From positions 1 through 11,939 of the forward strand of contig MGVM01000078.1 of the NCBI GenBank assembly GCA_001800495.1: DNA of 11,939 bases. Direction: 5' to 3'. This stretch comes from Elusimicrobia bacterium RIFOXYB2_FULL_48_7 (GTDB lineage: Bacteria > Elusimicrobiota > Endomicrobiia > CG1-02-37-114 > XYA2-FULL-39-19). This document shows, in pieces, positions 5,150 to 11,939 of this stretch (positions within the stretch are counted from its first letter, which is position 1; every line of letters begins with the position of its first letter). A program made the position numbers and the translations under genes. Under the pieces are notes generated by a model that did no database searches, was not told where the DNA came from, and saw only the letters and a program-made list of their open reading frames with translations.

Positions 5150-6928
5150 TTATTTCTGGTGGAGGGTGTAGTAATAGGCGATGATGAGGTTGGCCAGCTC
5201 GTCGTCGCTGAGAGTGCCGTTCTGCTGCAATACCTGGAACATTCCCAGCCAGTTCGGGTCCTCATACCTTATTTCAAGCGTGGTGAGACTGTCATCCGGA
5301 TAGGCATAATAGTTGGTCATCGCCGCGCCGCCGACATGCCATCCCGGGGCAACACCGACGTAATTGGTCATCGCCGCGCCCGCAAAAGTCCAGCCGGGAG
5401 GAATGGGAAGGTAGTTTGTCATTGCCGCTCCGCCCACCGTCCAGCCCGGAGGAAGAGGCACCCAGTTTGTCAGTTCCGACCCGCCGACTGTCCAGCCGTC
5501 AGGATACGCAAAATAACAGCTGGTAGCGGTCCCGCCGGTGTGCCAGCTTGTGTATTTATTCGGGAAGATGGCTGTTCCGCGCGTTATGTTAATATCAACA
5601 TGGAAAGGCACAGCCCCTGCCGACGGGCAGGCGCCCGCCACGGAACTTAAGGGCGACTCGCCGTAACTGTTTACCGCCGTCACGGCGGCATAATAAGTGG
5701 CGCCGTTTGTCAGCCCGTTAAGGGTGTAAGTGGACGTGGCGCTGGTTATTTTTGTCCCGGTGGTTTTTGTCATTGCCGGGCTGTTAGACCAGTAGATGTT
5801 ATAAGTGGAGGCGCCTGAAACAGAGGCCCAGCTGAGGGACGCGCTGGCGTTGCCGGCCGAGAAAGAAACGGATGAGGGCGCCGACGGGGCTGTCTGCGGC
5901 GGGGGCGGAGTCCCGGAAGTAGTGACACTAAGCGAATCGCTTTGGGCCGAGTTCGTACCGGTCCAGGTGAATGCTGAAACAGTATAGGTGTACTGTGTTC
6001 CCTGCGTAAGGCCCGTGTCTTTGAAAGTGGTTTCCGAAACTGACGCTCTCAAGGCCCCATCCCTGAAAACCGTATAACCCGCGATGCCCGAAGATCCGGA
6101 CACCAACCAGGCAATGGATATCGAATTGCTGCTTACCTCTGCGGCCGTGAGGCCGAAGGGCGCATCAGGAGAGACGGAACCGTCCGATGACGGTGTAATA
6201 GTGGAAAGGACAATACCCGTGATCAGGTCAGTGACGATTACCCGGCTGTAATCAGTGGTGCCTGTTATACCCAGTTCTTCTATTGCCTGGTCAAAACCCG
6301 TGCCGTCCGCGTCGAACGCGGAGGAAATAATATCAAAACTGCCGTCGGCTATGCCCGCCCTTGCCAGCACGGGGGCGGCCTGCTGCGTTATCACGCCTTT
6401 TAAACTGTTGATAGTTTCCTCGGGCGGGAGCGGCAGCAGGGAAATGAAATTGTCGCTGAAAGCAGAGTCAAGGTTGCTGGAGATGTTCATTGATGACTTG
6501 AAATAAGCCCGCAGGACCAGGTCCGTCACGGGATGGATGTTGCATACCCCCGTGGAAAACGCGATACTGAAATACATGGTCGTGCCGCCGGCGGCATTCA
6601 GCAGCAGCGGCGGGTAAAGCCCTGTTATGTCAATGCTGTATTCTCCCTGCGCGTCGGTCACCGCGTTCTTTCTTGTACCGAAGGAATCCTTTATCACTAC
6701 CGGGGCGGACGCTATGGCGGCGCCCCTGGCCGCAGTGCCTGACAGCCACCCGGACGCGAAAAGGTTTCCAGGAAGGCCCGCGTTTGCAAGTATTTTTTCA
6801 ACGGCCTTCTTGTCCAACTCGTTTACCTGGCTCCTGACCGCGACCGCCATGCCAAGGTGCAGGCCCAGAGCGAAAGCAGGGTGGTTAAAAAACAGCAGGG
6901 AGAAAAATAGAATGCCGGTTTTCTTCAT
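5150..6928 (-). CDS. Exported FN3 protein with C-terminal 17-residue W-x-x-G-G tandem repeats
   Basis: A 592-residue exported protein that I do not recognise as a named family. A TTG at 6952 would add 8 residues, but ATG 6928 gives a typical signal peptide (MKKTGILFFSLLFF, cleavage near AFA, about residue 19). Residues about 50-125 (ASGWLSGTA, VTDAQGEYSIDI) resemble a carboxypeptidase-regulatory-like beta-sandwich; 125-245 is unassigned. Two fibronectin III domains follow (about 253-338 and 347-434), separated by a short proline linker. Residues 456-540 hold five tandem 17-residue units, and a 52-residue tail ends the protein. No transmembrane segment or LPxTG-like anchor is evident. The upstream zinc-ribbon gene stops 4 nt before this ATG; GGGAG at 6940-6944 lies inside that gene, so the two are co-transcribed and probably translationally coupled. 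Likely a surface adhesin or envelope-structure protein (inference). Confidence 0.8.
   Translation of the reverse strand: MKKTGILFFSLLFFNHPAFALGLHLGMAVAVRSQVNELDKKAVEKILANAGLPGNLFASGWLSGTAARGAAIASAPVVIKDSFGTRKNAVTDAQGEYSIDITGLYPPLLLNAAGGTTMYFSIAFSTGVCNIHPVTDLVLRAYFKSSMNISSNLDSAFSDNFISLLPLPPEETINSLKGVITQQAAPVLARAGIADGSFDIISSAFDADGTGFDQAIEELGITGTTDYSRVIVTDLITGIVLSTITPSSDGSVSPDAPFGLTAAEVSSNSISIAWLVSGSSGIAGYTVFRDGALRASVSETTFKDTGLTQGTQYTYTVSAFTWTGTNSAQSDSLSVTTSGTPPPPQTAPSAPSSVSFSAGNASASLSWASVSGASTYNIYWSNSPAMTKTTGTKITSATSTYTLNGLTNGATYYAAVTAVNSYGESPLSSVAGACPSAGAVPFHVDINITRGTAIFPNKYTSWHTGGTATSCYFAYPDGWTVGGSELTNWVPLPPGWTVGGAAMTNYLPIPPGWTFAGAAMTNYVGVAPGWHVGGAAMTNYYAYPDDSLTTLEIRYEDPNWLGMFQVLQQNGTLSDDELANLIIAYYYTLHQK
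5309..5563 (-). repeat. Five 51-bp tandem coding repeats (17-residue PPGWTVGGAAMTNY-type units)
   Basis: Within the gene at 5150-6928, five in-frame 51-bp units encode 17-residue repeats. The four clear ones (5309-5512) share P-x-G-W-[TH]-x-[GA]-G-x-x-[ML]-T-N-[YW]; the fifth, upstream unit (5513-5563, WHTGGTATSCY) is degenerate. The unit is partly conserved in DNA too: TTGGTCATCGCCGCGCC recurs exactly 51 bases apart (5313, 5364). Third-position differences and a decayed outer copy suggest an old expansion kept by selection. A sixth start (YAYPDD) follows the last unit. Confidence 0.88.
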
Positions 6929-6932
6929 AGAA

Positions 6933-7772
6933 TCAATCGCTCCCGGACCCAAAATAAATATTCAATCCGAAGTTGACAACAAATTCAAGCCCTGACTGGC
7001 TCACGGAAAAATTGGAATCGTTAAGGGATATGAAAGCGGGCCCGAAATCCAGCTGGGCCGATAAATTCCTGCTGATGGCCAGTTCCCCGCCGAAGAACGG
7101 CTCTACGGCTAACCCGCTGCCCCTGGTGATAACGCCCTGGAAAGACACCATGTCAAGTTCGACGCCGTAAAAGGTAACCAGTTTGCCGGTATTGTTGCCG
7201 GAGATTTTATATACCCTCGGGCCGTACAAAGCAACGCCTTCATAACTCTGGTACCTGGCTTCCAGCGCGATTTTTGGATTTATTTTATATTTCACGGAAA
7301 TGCCGGGATAATTCAACCCGATGCTGAAATTAGATGAGTCATCCGCAGTTTCCTCGTTTTTGTTGACGGGTTTTTGAGCCGGCTTCTTGGGCGCGGGAGG
7401 TAAAATTTTGGATGGAGGTTGTACCGGGACAGCAGGCGCAACGGCCGGCGCAGGCTGCGCGGGCACGGGCAGAACCGGCTGAACTGGTTGCCCAGAAAAC
7501 GCGCTTTGCGCGCTTCGAGCGGCCGGCGTTGCGATTACAAGCTGGGCCCCGCACTTAGTGCAAAATTTTGCTTTGCCGTGGTTTTTCTTTCCGCATTGGG
7601 TACAAAAAACAACCACTGGAACCACCGGGCGCGGGGGTTCTATCTTTGTTCCGCAATTTGTGCAGAATTTTGCGCCGTCGGGAAGAGATTGACTGCAATT
7701 CAGGCAGGTAAGCGCAAAAACAAGGCAGGTAATTGTAGGAATAAGCGTTAAAACTAATAAAAGCTTTTTCAT
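6933..7772 (-). CDS. Exported double zinc-ribbon protein with proline-rich linker and beta-barrel-like C-terminus
   Basis: A 279-residue protein of unknown function. Residues 1-20 form a signal peptide or anchor (MKKLLLVLTLIPTITCLVFA). Two zinc ribbons follow at once: C23/C26 with C37/C40, then C57/C60 with C71/C74, each the CxxC-(10)-CxxC type of DZR/zinc_ribbon_2 domains. Residues about 85-135 are a P/A/V/Q-rich linker. Residues about 145-279 alternate hydrophobic and polar positions with many G/Y/F (IGLNYPGISVKYKI, ALEARYQSY, VEPFFGGELAIS, FVVNFGLNIYFG), like a small outer-membrane beta-barrel of the opacity/OmpA-like sort. Zinc ribbons of this type are usually cytoplasmic, so finding them just after a signal sequence is odd. 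The start at 7772 is set by the signal peptide and by the promoter ending 8 nt upstream; no ribosome site exists. It is the first gene of a two-gene unit with 5150-6928. The N-terminal helix could instead be a retained membrane anchor. Confidence 0.8.
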   Translation of the reverse strand: MKKLLLVLTLIPTITCLVFALTCLNCSQSLPDGAKFCTNCGTKIEPPRPVVPVVVFCTQCGKKNHGKAKFCTKCGAQLVIATPAARSAQSAFSGQPVQPVLPVPAQPAPAVAPAVPVQPPSKILPPAPKKPAQKPVNKNEETADDSSNFSIGLNYPGISVKYKINPKIALEARYQSYEGVALYGPRVYKISGNNTGKLVTFYGVELDMVSFQGVITRGSGLAVEPFFGGELAISRNLSAQLDFGPAFISLNDSNFSVSQSGLEFVVNFGLNIYFGSGSD

Positions 7773-7780
7773 ACAATATA

Positions 7781-7809
7781 AGTATACCCCGAAAGCAATG
7801 CTTTTTCAA
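7781..7809 (-). promoter_or_regulatory. Sigma70-type promoter of the zinc-ribbon/repeat-protein pair, apparently leaderless
   Basis: On the minus strand TTGAAA (7804-7809), 17-nt spacer, TATACT (7781-7786). The -10 ends 8 nt before ATG 7772, so the mRNA should start at or 1-2 nt before the codon. The spacer holds a 13-bp inverted repeat, AAAGCAATGCTTT (7792-7804), overlapping the -35; it could be an operator. The promoter begins 4 nt after the stop of the mttB-like gene, so the pair is a separate transcription unit, although read-through from upstream is possible. Confidence 0.65.
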
Positions 7810-7812
7810 GGT

Positions 7813-9267
7813 TTATTTTGGCATAAGCACTTTTTCAGCTTTTTTGTAGATGGCGTCAAGCTTGGCTCTTTTTGAGGCGTCGAGCTCAAAGCTGTGCGCC
7901 TTGATCCTTTCCTCCGCCATTTTGCTGGCGCGATCGCGAAGCATGGTGCCCTGCTCGAACCACTGGCCCACGGGCATGCGGTCGAAAAGGTTCGGCTGCC
8001 AGAAAAATTTTCTTACGTTTTCCACCGTGGAATCGTGCGCCAGGAAATTGCCTCCCGGGCCGACTTCCTTTAATACTTCAAGCGTCCTGCCTTTTTTCTC
8101 GTCAAGTTCCAGCCCTTCCGTAACGCGCTGTACCCAGTCCACTATTTCACGGTCTATTATTACTTGCTCCGGCGAGAATATCATGTCCTGCGAGATCATT
8201 CCCGTGCTGCCGAAACCAGTGTCGCCGTTCAAGGCGCTCATCAGCACGCGCATGGCCCTCTCCGCGGCTGACTGCGCGTCAACAGCAGATGAGTTAGTTG
8301 TTACAGCCCCGCTGGAACCGTACCCGAACAACTCCCTGGACAGGTTGCTTGAGGCAACCTTGAGCAGGAGGAATTCCGAGGAATTGAAAAGGTAGGAGCC
8401 GTATTTCATGTCGAAAAGCCCCGTAGTGACCGCCGGGGTGAATTCACCGCCGAAAACCTGCGAGGTGAGTATTTCACTTGCTATTGATTCCGCTATTCCC
8501 TGCACGAAAACGGCAGGCATGAAAAGCGGGGCTGTGGCGCCGGCGCAGGGCATAGGGCCTCCCCAGACGGCAGCCATGTCCTTTTTCCCTTTCTCAAGGA
8601 ACTTCCAGCCGATGTCAAGCAGGGCATCGTCGTATTTAAGAGGGCTGATAAAAAACTGCAGGTGGAAATAAGGCGCCGGCCTGCCCGAGGCCTCGCCCAT
8701 TTCACAGATTATTTCGGCTTCTTCAACCGAGGTCACGCCCTTCGCGTGGTTGCCGATGTTCCTGGAATTCTCTGCCGAGGCCTTGAACATGGCGACTCTC
8801 TGGAGTTCGGGAGGGACATCGGACGGCACGATGGGCGCGGTATTGCCCCTGGCATCCAGTGAATCAAGAAGCTTCAGCGCGTTGCGCAAGTCCTGCGTGT
8901 TCGCCTTGCGAGGCTTGTCCGTATTGTAATCGAGCCAGTAAAAACAGGAATACGGCGCTCCGAGAGAGAATTTCGCTGGCTTCGGGTCGCCGGTCGCGGC
9001 TGAGGCTGCGGCCTCGGTTTTTTTCCTGTTTTTCTCCAGCTGTTTTTTCTTGAAGTCCTTGACCAGGCCGTCGGCAAATTCCTTTTTCACGCGCACCCTG
9101 CCCTTCTCCACCATGAGCCCCTTGATACCGGACAGGCGCTCCATTATCTTTTCGTGATGGCACTCTATTCCTATCTGCTCAAGAATATCCAGCGCCTCTT
9201 CATAGATCCTGTTTGCTTCTTCCTTTGTAAACCCGCCAGCCAGCGAAAACTTAACAGAACGGCCCAT
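7813..9267 (-). CDS. MttB-superfamily (trimethylamine/quaternary amine) corrinoid methyltransferase, non-pyrrolysine
   Basis: A cytosolic TIM-barrel methyltransferase of the MttB superfamily. Family members move a methyl group from an amine to the Co(I) corrinoid of a partner protein; pyrrolysine-free members include MtgB (glycine betaine), MtpB (proline betaine) and MtcB (carnitine). The 484-residue protein has the family landmarks GGFTKEEANRIYEEALDIL near the N-terminus, an NxRNIGNHAKG-like block (167-177), TTNSSAVDAQSAAE (323-336, where pyrrolysine lies nearby in archaeal MttB) and the C-terminal signature IKEVGPGGHFL-like EVGPGGNFLAHD (401-412) then WQPNLFDR (423-430). There is no in-frame amber codon, so it is a non-Pyl member and its substrate cannot be named. 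A charged K/A-rich insert lies at about 74-98. AAGGGG precedes ATG 9267 by about 4 nt. It is last in the LacI-DUF3604-MttB operon, 20 nt after the DUF3604 gene. No corrinoid protein gene is in view. Confidence 0.88.
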   Translation of the reverse strand: MGRSVKFSLAGGFTKEEANRIYEEALDILEQIGIECHHEKIMERLSGIKGLMVEKGRVRVKKEFADGLVKDFKKKQLEKNRKKTEAAASAATGDPKPAKFSLGAPYSCFYWLDYNTDKPRKANTQDLRNALKLLDSLDARGNTAPIVPSDVPPELQRVAMFKASAENSRNIGNHAKGVTSVEEAEIICEMGEASGRPAPYFHLQFFISPLKYDDALLDIGWKFLEKGKKDMAAVWGGPMPCAGATAPLFMPAVFVQGIAESIASEILTSQVFGGEFTPAVTTGLFDMKYGSYLFNSSEFLLLKVASSNLSRELFGYGSSGAVTTNSSAVDAQSAAERAMRVLMSALNGDTGFGSTGMISQDMIFSPEQVIIDREIVDWVQRVTEGLELDEKKGRTLEVLKEVGPGGNFLAHDSTVENVRKFFWQPNLFDRMPVGQWFEQGTMLRDRASKMAEERIKAHSFELDASKRAKLDAIYKKAEKVLMPK

Positions 9268-9287
9268 GTTTCCCCCTTTGAAACAAT

Positions 9288-11198
9288 TTATTTATTCCTT
9301 ACCCACACGGGGGACGACCAGGCAAGCTCGCCCTCCGACTCTGTTACCCGCGCGTAATAATAATCTTCATTCCTGCCTGATTGTTCCCGGTCAATGTATT
9401 CCTTTATTTCCATGTCGGGAATAATATTGCGCCCGGACGACGTAAAAATAACGCTGCTGTTTTTTATTATCTCTATCTTTATTATATTTCCTGCAGTAAA
9501 CAACTTCAGGCTTATGCGCCTGGGGCCGCTTGCTGCGCCTTCAGCGCCCATGAAAAGGCCGTTAACGGAAAACATGACAACCGTTTTATTGTAAGTGGTT
9601 GCGTAGACCCTGCGGGCGAATATCGCTTCCCACAGGGCTTCTCTCGTAAGCTCCCTTGCCCACACAGCGGCAAGCCCGTTTCTGTATTGAAGGGTTATAT
9701 TCGGGCCGGAAAGCGCCAATGACGACCCCGGGTTCGCCTGGTGAGTGTCGCTTCCGGCGATAAACCCGAACTTGTGCCCCTGCTCCAGGAAATCCGACAC
9801 AAAGTATCCCTTCAGCTGGCCTTTCAGCGGCCTCGGATTCCCGAAATATTCGCTGCAGCCGTGTTTTGAATATATCTCCACAACCGGCTGGTATTTCGCG
9901 GGCACATCCGCGTATTCCAGCCCTTCGTCCGCTATCTCCGGAGTTCTTTTATCATGAACCGCGCAATCCCACGTAATGGGAGGATGGTGCGGGATGACAA
10001 GCGCGGGATGCTTCTTTAAATATGGGTTGAGCACATCGCTCCTGCCGTCCCAACCGGCCGGCGCATTTACCATTTCAGGATAGTCTTGAAGGAAATATAT
10101 ATTCCTGTGGCCTTTAAGGCCCGCGGGCGTGAACTCGAACGCGGGGAAGGCGGCGAATTTCCCGGGCTTATTGAATTGTTTCGTTACAGCGCAGATCGTT
10201 TTCCAGCGGCCGGGCATGTCAGCCATGTCAAAAAAAGGAAGTGAATACCTGTGCGCGGCATAACCGCGCATGTTTTTTATTCCAACAGCGTGGTCGGTAG
10301 TCGCGGCAAAATCAAGGACGGCGGTATCGCGCGCGTACCTATAAAGCCCGTCAACGGAGCCGCCCGCGTCATACGAGAGGCTGCTGTGCGCGTGTATTTC
10401 CCCGAAATACAGGTTATAAGGGAAGGAAGCATCAAGTTCAGCGGACGGGTTCGACATTGCCGGAAGGCCCTTATACTCGCAGCATATCCTGAAACTGCCT
10501 TCAGCTTCCGGCATGAAAGAGAATTCCTTTCTGCCCTTGTCGGCCGGGTTCAACTGGATTTTGCCCGGCAGGCCTTTCGATATTCCGCTGTTTAATACCC
10601 TTATTTCCCCGTGGAATCCCTCGCACCTGTTGCCGTACGCGTCTTCCGCGACGATCACAAGTTTCACCGGCGTGTTTTTCCTGAATGTCGGCGAAAGATG
10701 GCATCTTAAAACTTTAAAATCCTGGCTGGCGAGATGAATAACAGGGGAAGCGGGCAGCAATTTATTCTCTTCAAGCCTGGACACGGGCACCAGGGCGCCT
10801 GCAGCTTGCTGGTACGAGGCCCTGATGCCGGGGCCGCCGCGGCGCCTGTCGCCGAAACGAACGGCTATCTTCTCTCCCGCCTTAAGTATTCCCTCCTGCA
10901 CTATGATGTTGACAAATTTCTCGCGGCCCTTGCAGGGCTCAAGCGCCAGCCTTGATTTTGTGTTTGAAACAAAAGTGACATGCCCTTCTTTTTGCGGATG
11001 AGAAACCTGCGGGAAACCAAACCCGTGAGGCACCCCGATGCTAAAACCGCCGCCTTTTCCCATGTCGGGGTTGGCTGCAATTATCTCTACGCTATAGGAT
11101 ACCATCTGGCCCGCCCTGGCGCCGTTCAGTCCTTTAACTGTAATTCTGTCCCTGGTTTTTGACAAGTTGAAATTGTCGCGGTTCGAAGATTTTCTCAT
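9288..11198 (-). CDS. DUF3604-type PHP-like metallohydrolase
   Basis: A 636-residue protein with no signal peptide, hence probably cytosolic. Residues about 15-255 are beta-rich, with GFSIGVPHGFGFPQV near 51-65, and look like the Ig-like N-terminal part seen in DUF3604 proteins. Residues about 262-550 form a PHP-superfamily metal-binding domain: GEIHAHSSLS (H269, H271), TDHA (D302, H303), E355, H364, IPHHP (H404, H405), E441 and GSDTH (D484, H486), a full set of candidate metal ligands. A short beta domain (about 557-636) ends the protein. PHP proteins hydrolyse phosphoesters or related bonds, but the substrate of DUF3604 members is unknown to me. The ATG overlaps the TGA of the upstream LacI-type gene by 4 bp (ATGA, 11195-11198), indicating translational coupling, and the mttB-like gene follows 20 nt downstream. 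Its substrate may therefore relate to a methylated amine or its phosphate ester; that is inference only. Confidence 0.85.
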   Translation of the reverse strand: MRKSSNRDNFNLSKTRDRITVKGLNGARAGQMVSYSVEIIAANPDMGKGGGFSIGVPHGFGFPQVSHPQKEGHVTFVSNTKSRLALEPCKGREKFVNIIVQEGILKAGEKIAVRFGDRRRGGPGIRASYQQAAGALVPVSRLEENKLLPASPVIHLASQDFKVLRCHLSPTFRKNTPVKLVIVAEDAYGNRCEGFHGEIRVLNSGISKGLPGKIQLNPADKGRKEFSFMPEAEGSFRICCEYKGLPAMSNPSAELDASFPYNLYFGEIHAHSSLSYDAGGSVDGLYRYARDTAVLDFAATTDHAVGIKNMRGYAAHRYSLPFFDMADMPGRWKTICAVTKQFNKPGKFAAFPAFEFTPAGLKGHRNIYFLQDYPEMVNAPAGWDGRSDVLNPYLKKHPALVIPHHPPITWDCAVHDKRTPEIADEGLEYADVPAKYQPVVEIYSKHGCSEYFGNPRPLKGQLKGYFVSDFLEQGHKFGFIAGSDTHQANPGSSLALSGPNITLQYRNGLAAVWARELTREALWEAIFARRVYATTYNKTVVMFSVNGLFMGAEGAASGPRRISLKLFTAGNIIKIEIIKNSSVIFTSSGRNIIPDMEIKEYIDREQSGRNEDYYYARVTESEGELAWSSPVWVRNK

Positions 11199-11939
11199 AT
11201 TATTCTGCAGGATTCCCTTTCTACCAGTTCAAACGGGATTAAAATATTAACGGGTTTCAATCCCGGATCCTTCATCCTTTCCATGGCCCTTTCCACCGCC
11301 AGCCGGCCCAGCTCGTCCTTTACTACCTTAATACAGGTGAGCGCGGGCGAGCATGACGCGGCCGCGGCTGAGTCATCATCCGCCAATATTGAAATGTCGT
11401 CCGGTATTTTCAGGCCCCTGGCTTTAATGGCGTCCATCGCGCCGATGGCCATAGGGGCGTTTGACACAAAAACAGCCGTAGGCAGGGGATGGGCTTTATC
11501 AAGCAGTTTATTCATGTACGCATACCCTTTTTCAACGACGGGAACATCATCTTCGGTCTCTTCATAACCCGCAACAATTGTTTCATCATATTCCAGGGCG
11601 TTTTCCTTTAATGCCTGGCAGTAGCCGGTAAACATTAAATGCTTTTTGTTCATCATGATGCCGATCCTTTTATGCCCGAGCCCCGCCAGGTAGCTGACCG
11701 CTTTCCGGGCTCCCTGGAAGTGGTCGGTGCCTATGTTATCAAAACCGTCAACATCTCTTGACGATATGCAGACCACCGGTTTTATGATGCCGCCAATCCT
11801 GCGCAGGACTTCCCGCTCAACAGGGTGCTCCGGGTTGCCCATGGTTATCACGCAGTCAATATTGGCCGGGTTGACCGCCTTGTTGAAGAGGTTAATATCG
11901 TAATCCAGCTGGAAAGCCGTGTAGGTTGAGAATATGTGG
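11195..11939 (-). CDS. LacI/GalR-family transcriptional regulator, effector domain (5' end beyond window)
   Basis: C-terminal 247 residues of a LacI-type regulator. The frame stays open from a GTG/ATG near 11851 to the right edge (reading HIFSTYTAFQLDYDIN and on), so the gene continues beyond base 11939 and the N-terminal DNA-binding helix-turn-helix is missing from view. The visible part is the periplasmic-binding-protein-like effector fold: IDCVITMG, NIGTDHFQGARKAVSYLAGLGHKRIGIM, PTAVFVSNAPMAIGAMDAIKARGLKIPDDISILADDD, LTCIKVVKDELGRLAVERAM and a C-terminal ELVERESC typical of the family. The usual GFDD after PDDIS is ADDD here. It overlaps the DUF3604 start by 4 bp and so leads the operon; it probably autoregulates it in response to a small molecule. 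Most LacI proteins sense sugars or nucleobases, which is unexpected beside an amine methyltransferase. A sugar-binding ABC component is less likely given the C-terminal pattern. Confidence 0.9.
   Translation of the reverse strand, partial: HIFSTYTAFQLDYDINLFNKAVNPANIDCVITMGNPEHPVEREVLRRIGGIIKPVVCISSRDVDGFDNIGTDHFQGARKAVSYLAGLGHKRIGIMMNKKHLMFTGYCQALKENALEYDETIVAGYEETEDDVPVVEKGYAYMNKLLDKAHPLPTAVFVSNAPMAIGAMDAIKARGLKIPDDISILADDDSAAAASCSPALTCIKVVKDELGRLAVERAMERMKDPGLKPVNILIPFELVERESCRII

Noticed and set aside
5138..5650. 170-codon plus-strand frame opposite the repeat-protein gene
   Set aside because: It is the antisense of the 51-bp repeats, begins inside the palindrome, and has repetitive arginine-rich composition typical of a shadow frame.
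7813..9267. Pyrrolysine-containing MttB
   Set aside because: The frame has no internal TAG, and the region near the usual Pyl site reads through with ordinary codons, so it is a non-Pyl superfamily member.
1..11939. CRISPR arrays, tRNA or rRNA genes, or a phage module
   Set aside because: No spaced direct repeats other than the 51-bp coding repeats, no cloverleaf or rRNA-like sequence and no phage gene was recognised by eye; no search tool was run.

Overview
The window (about 50% GC by eye, with intergenic gaps of about 120 bases or less) looks like a chromosome segment from an uncultured anaerobic Gram-negative bacterium. It encodes a Ni-CODH and its maturation ATPase, a periplasmic PBP4-type peptidase, an exported protein with a T9SS/FlgD-like C-terminal domain, a beta-barrel-like protein and an MttB-type methyltransferase. 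That mix recalls candidate phyla such as Elusimicrobiota or Omnitrophota. This placement is a guess from gene content; no rRNA or phylogenetic marker is present.

Left end (1-2047, minus strand): the N-terminus of cooS runs off the left edge, with cooC directly upstream of it. The obvious open frame at 6-191 is a shadow; the true cooS frame starts at 180 and carries the D- and B-cluster cysteines. Immediately upstream of cooC is a complete REP-associated tyrosine transposase (RAYT/Y1) element, 971-2047, bounded by 29-bp perfect inverted repeats. It ends 8 nt from the cooC start codon, so it has probably replaced the native cooC promoter and could drive it.

Middle (2048-5149, plus strand): a PBP4/DacB-like D-Ala-D-Ala carboxypeptidase with a strong, apparently leaderless promoter, then a secreted protein with a SGNH-like N-terminal domain, a fibronectin III domain and a C-terminal T9SS/FlgD-like domain. 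Between this gene and the convergent one at 5150-6928 lies a nearly perfect 48-nt palindrome. It shares the GGGGAC...GTCCCC ends of the RAYT element and looks like a REPIN/MITE-type solo element of a sister family.

Right half (5150-11939, minus strand): two transcription units. The promoter-distal unit is a translationally linked pair: an exported double zinc-ribbon plus beta-barrel-like protein (6933-7772), then an exported FN3 protein ending in five 17-residue W-x-x-G-G repeats (5150-6928). The other unit is a tight LacI-type regulator -> DUF3604 (PHP-like) -> MttB-superfamily methyltransferase operon with a 4-bp ATGA overlap and a 20-nt gap. Its regulator is cut by the right edge.

CODH and a non-pyrrolysine MttB-type corrinoid methyltransferase in the same 12 kb fit a Wood-Ljungdahl or methyl-group metabolism, but no ACS, corrinoid protein or methyltransferase partner is visible. 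Three genes (RAYT, dacB, zinc-ribbon gene) have sigma70-like -10 boxes ending 7-8 nt before ATG and no Shine-Dalgarno, suggesting leaderless mRNAs alongside SD-led genes. I did not find a proven new system. The best candidates are the zinc-ribbon/repeat secretion pair, the LacI-DUF3604-MttB operon and the GGGGAC-ended repeat family.
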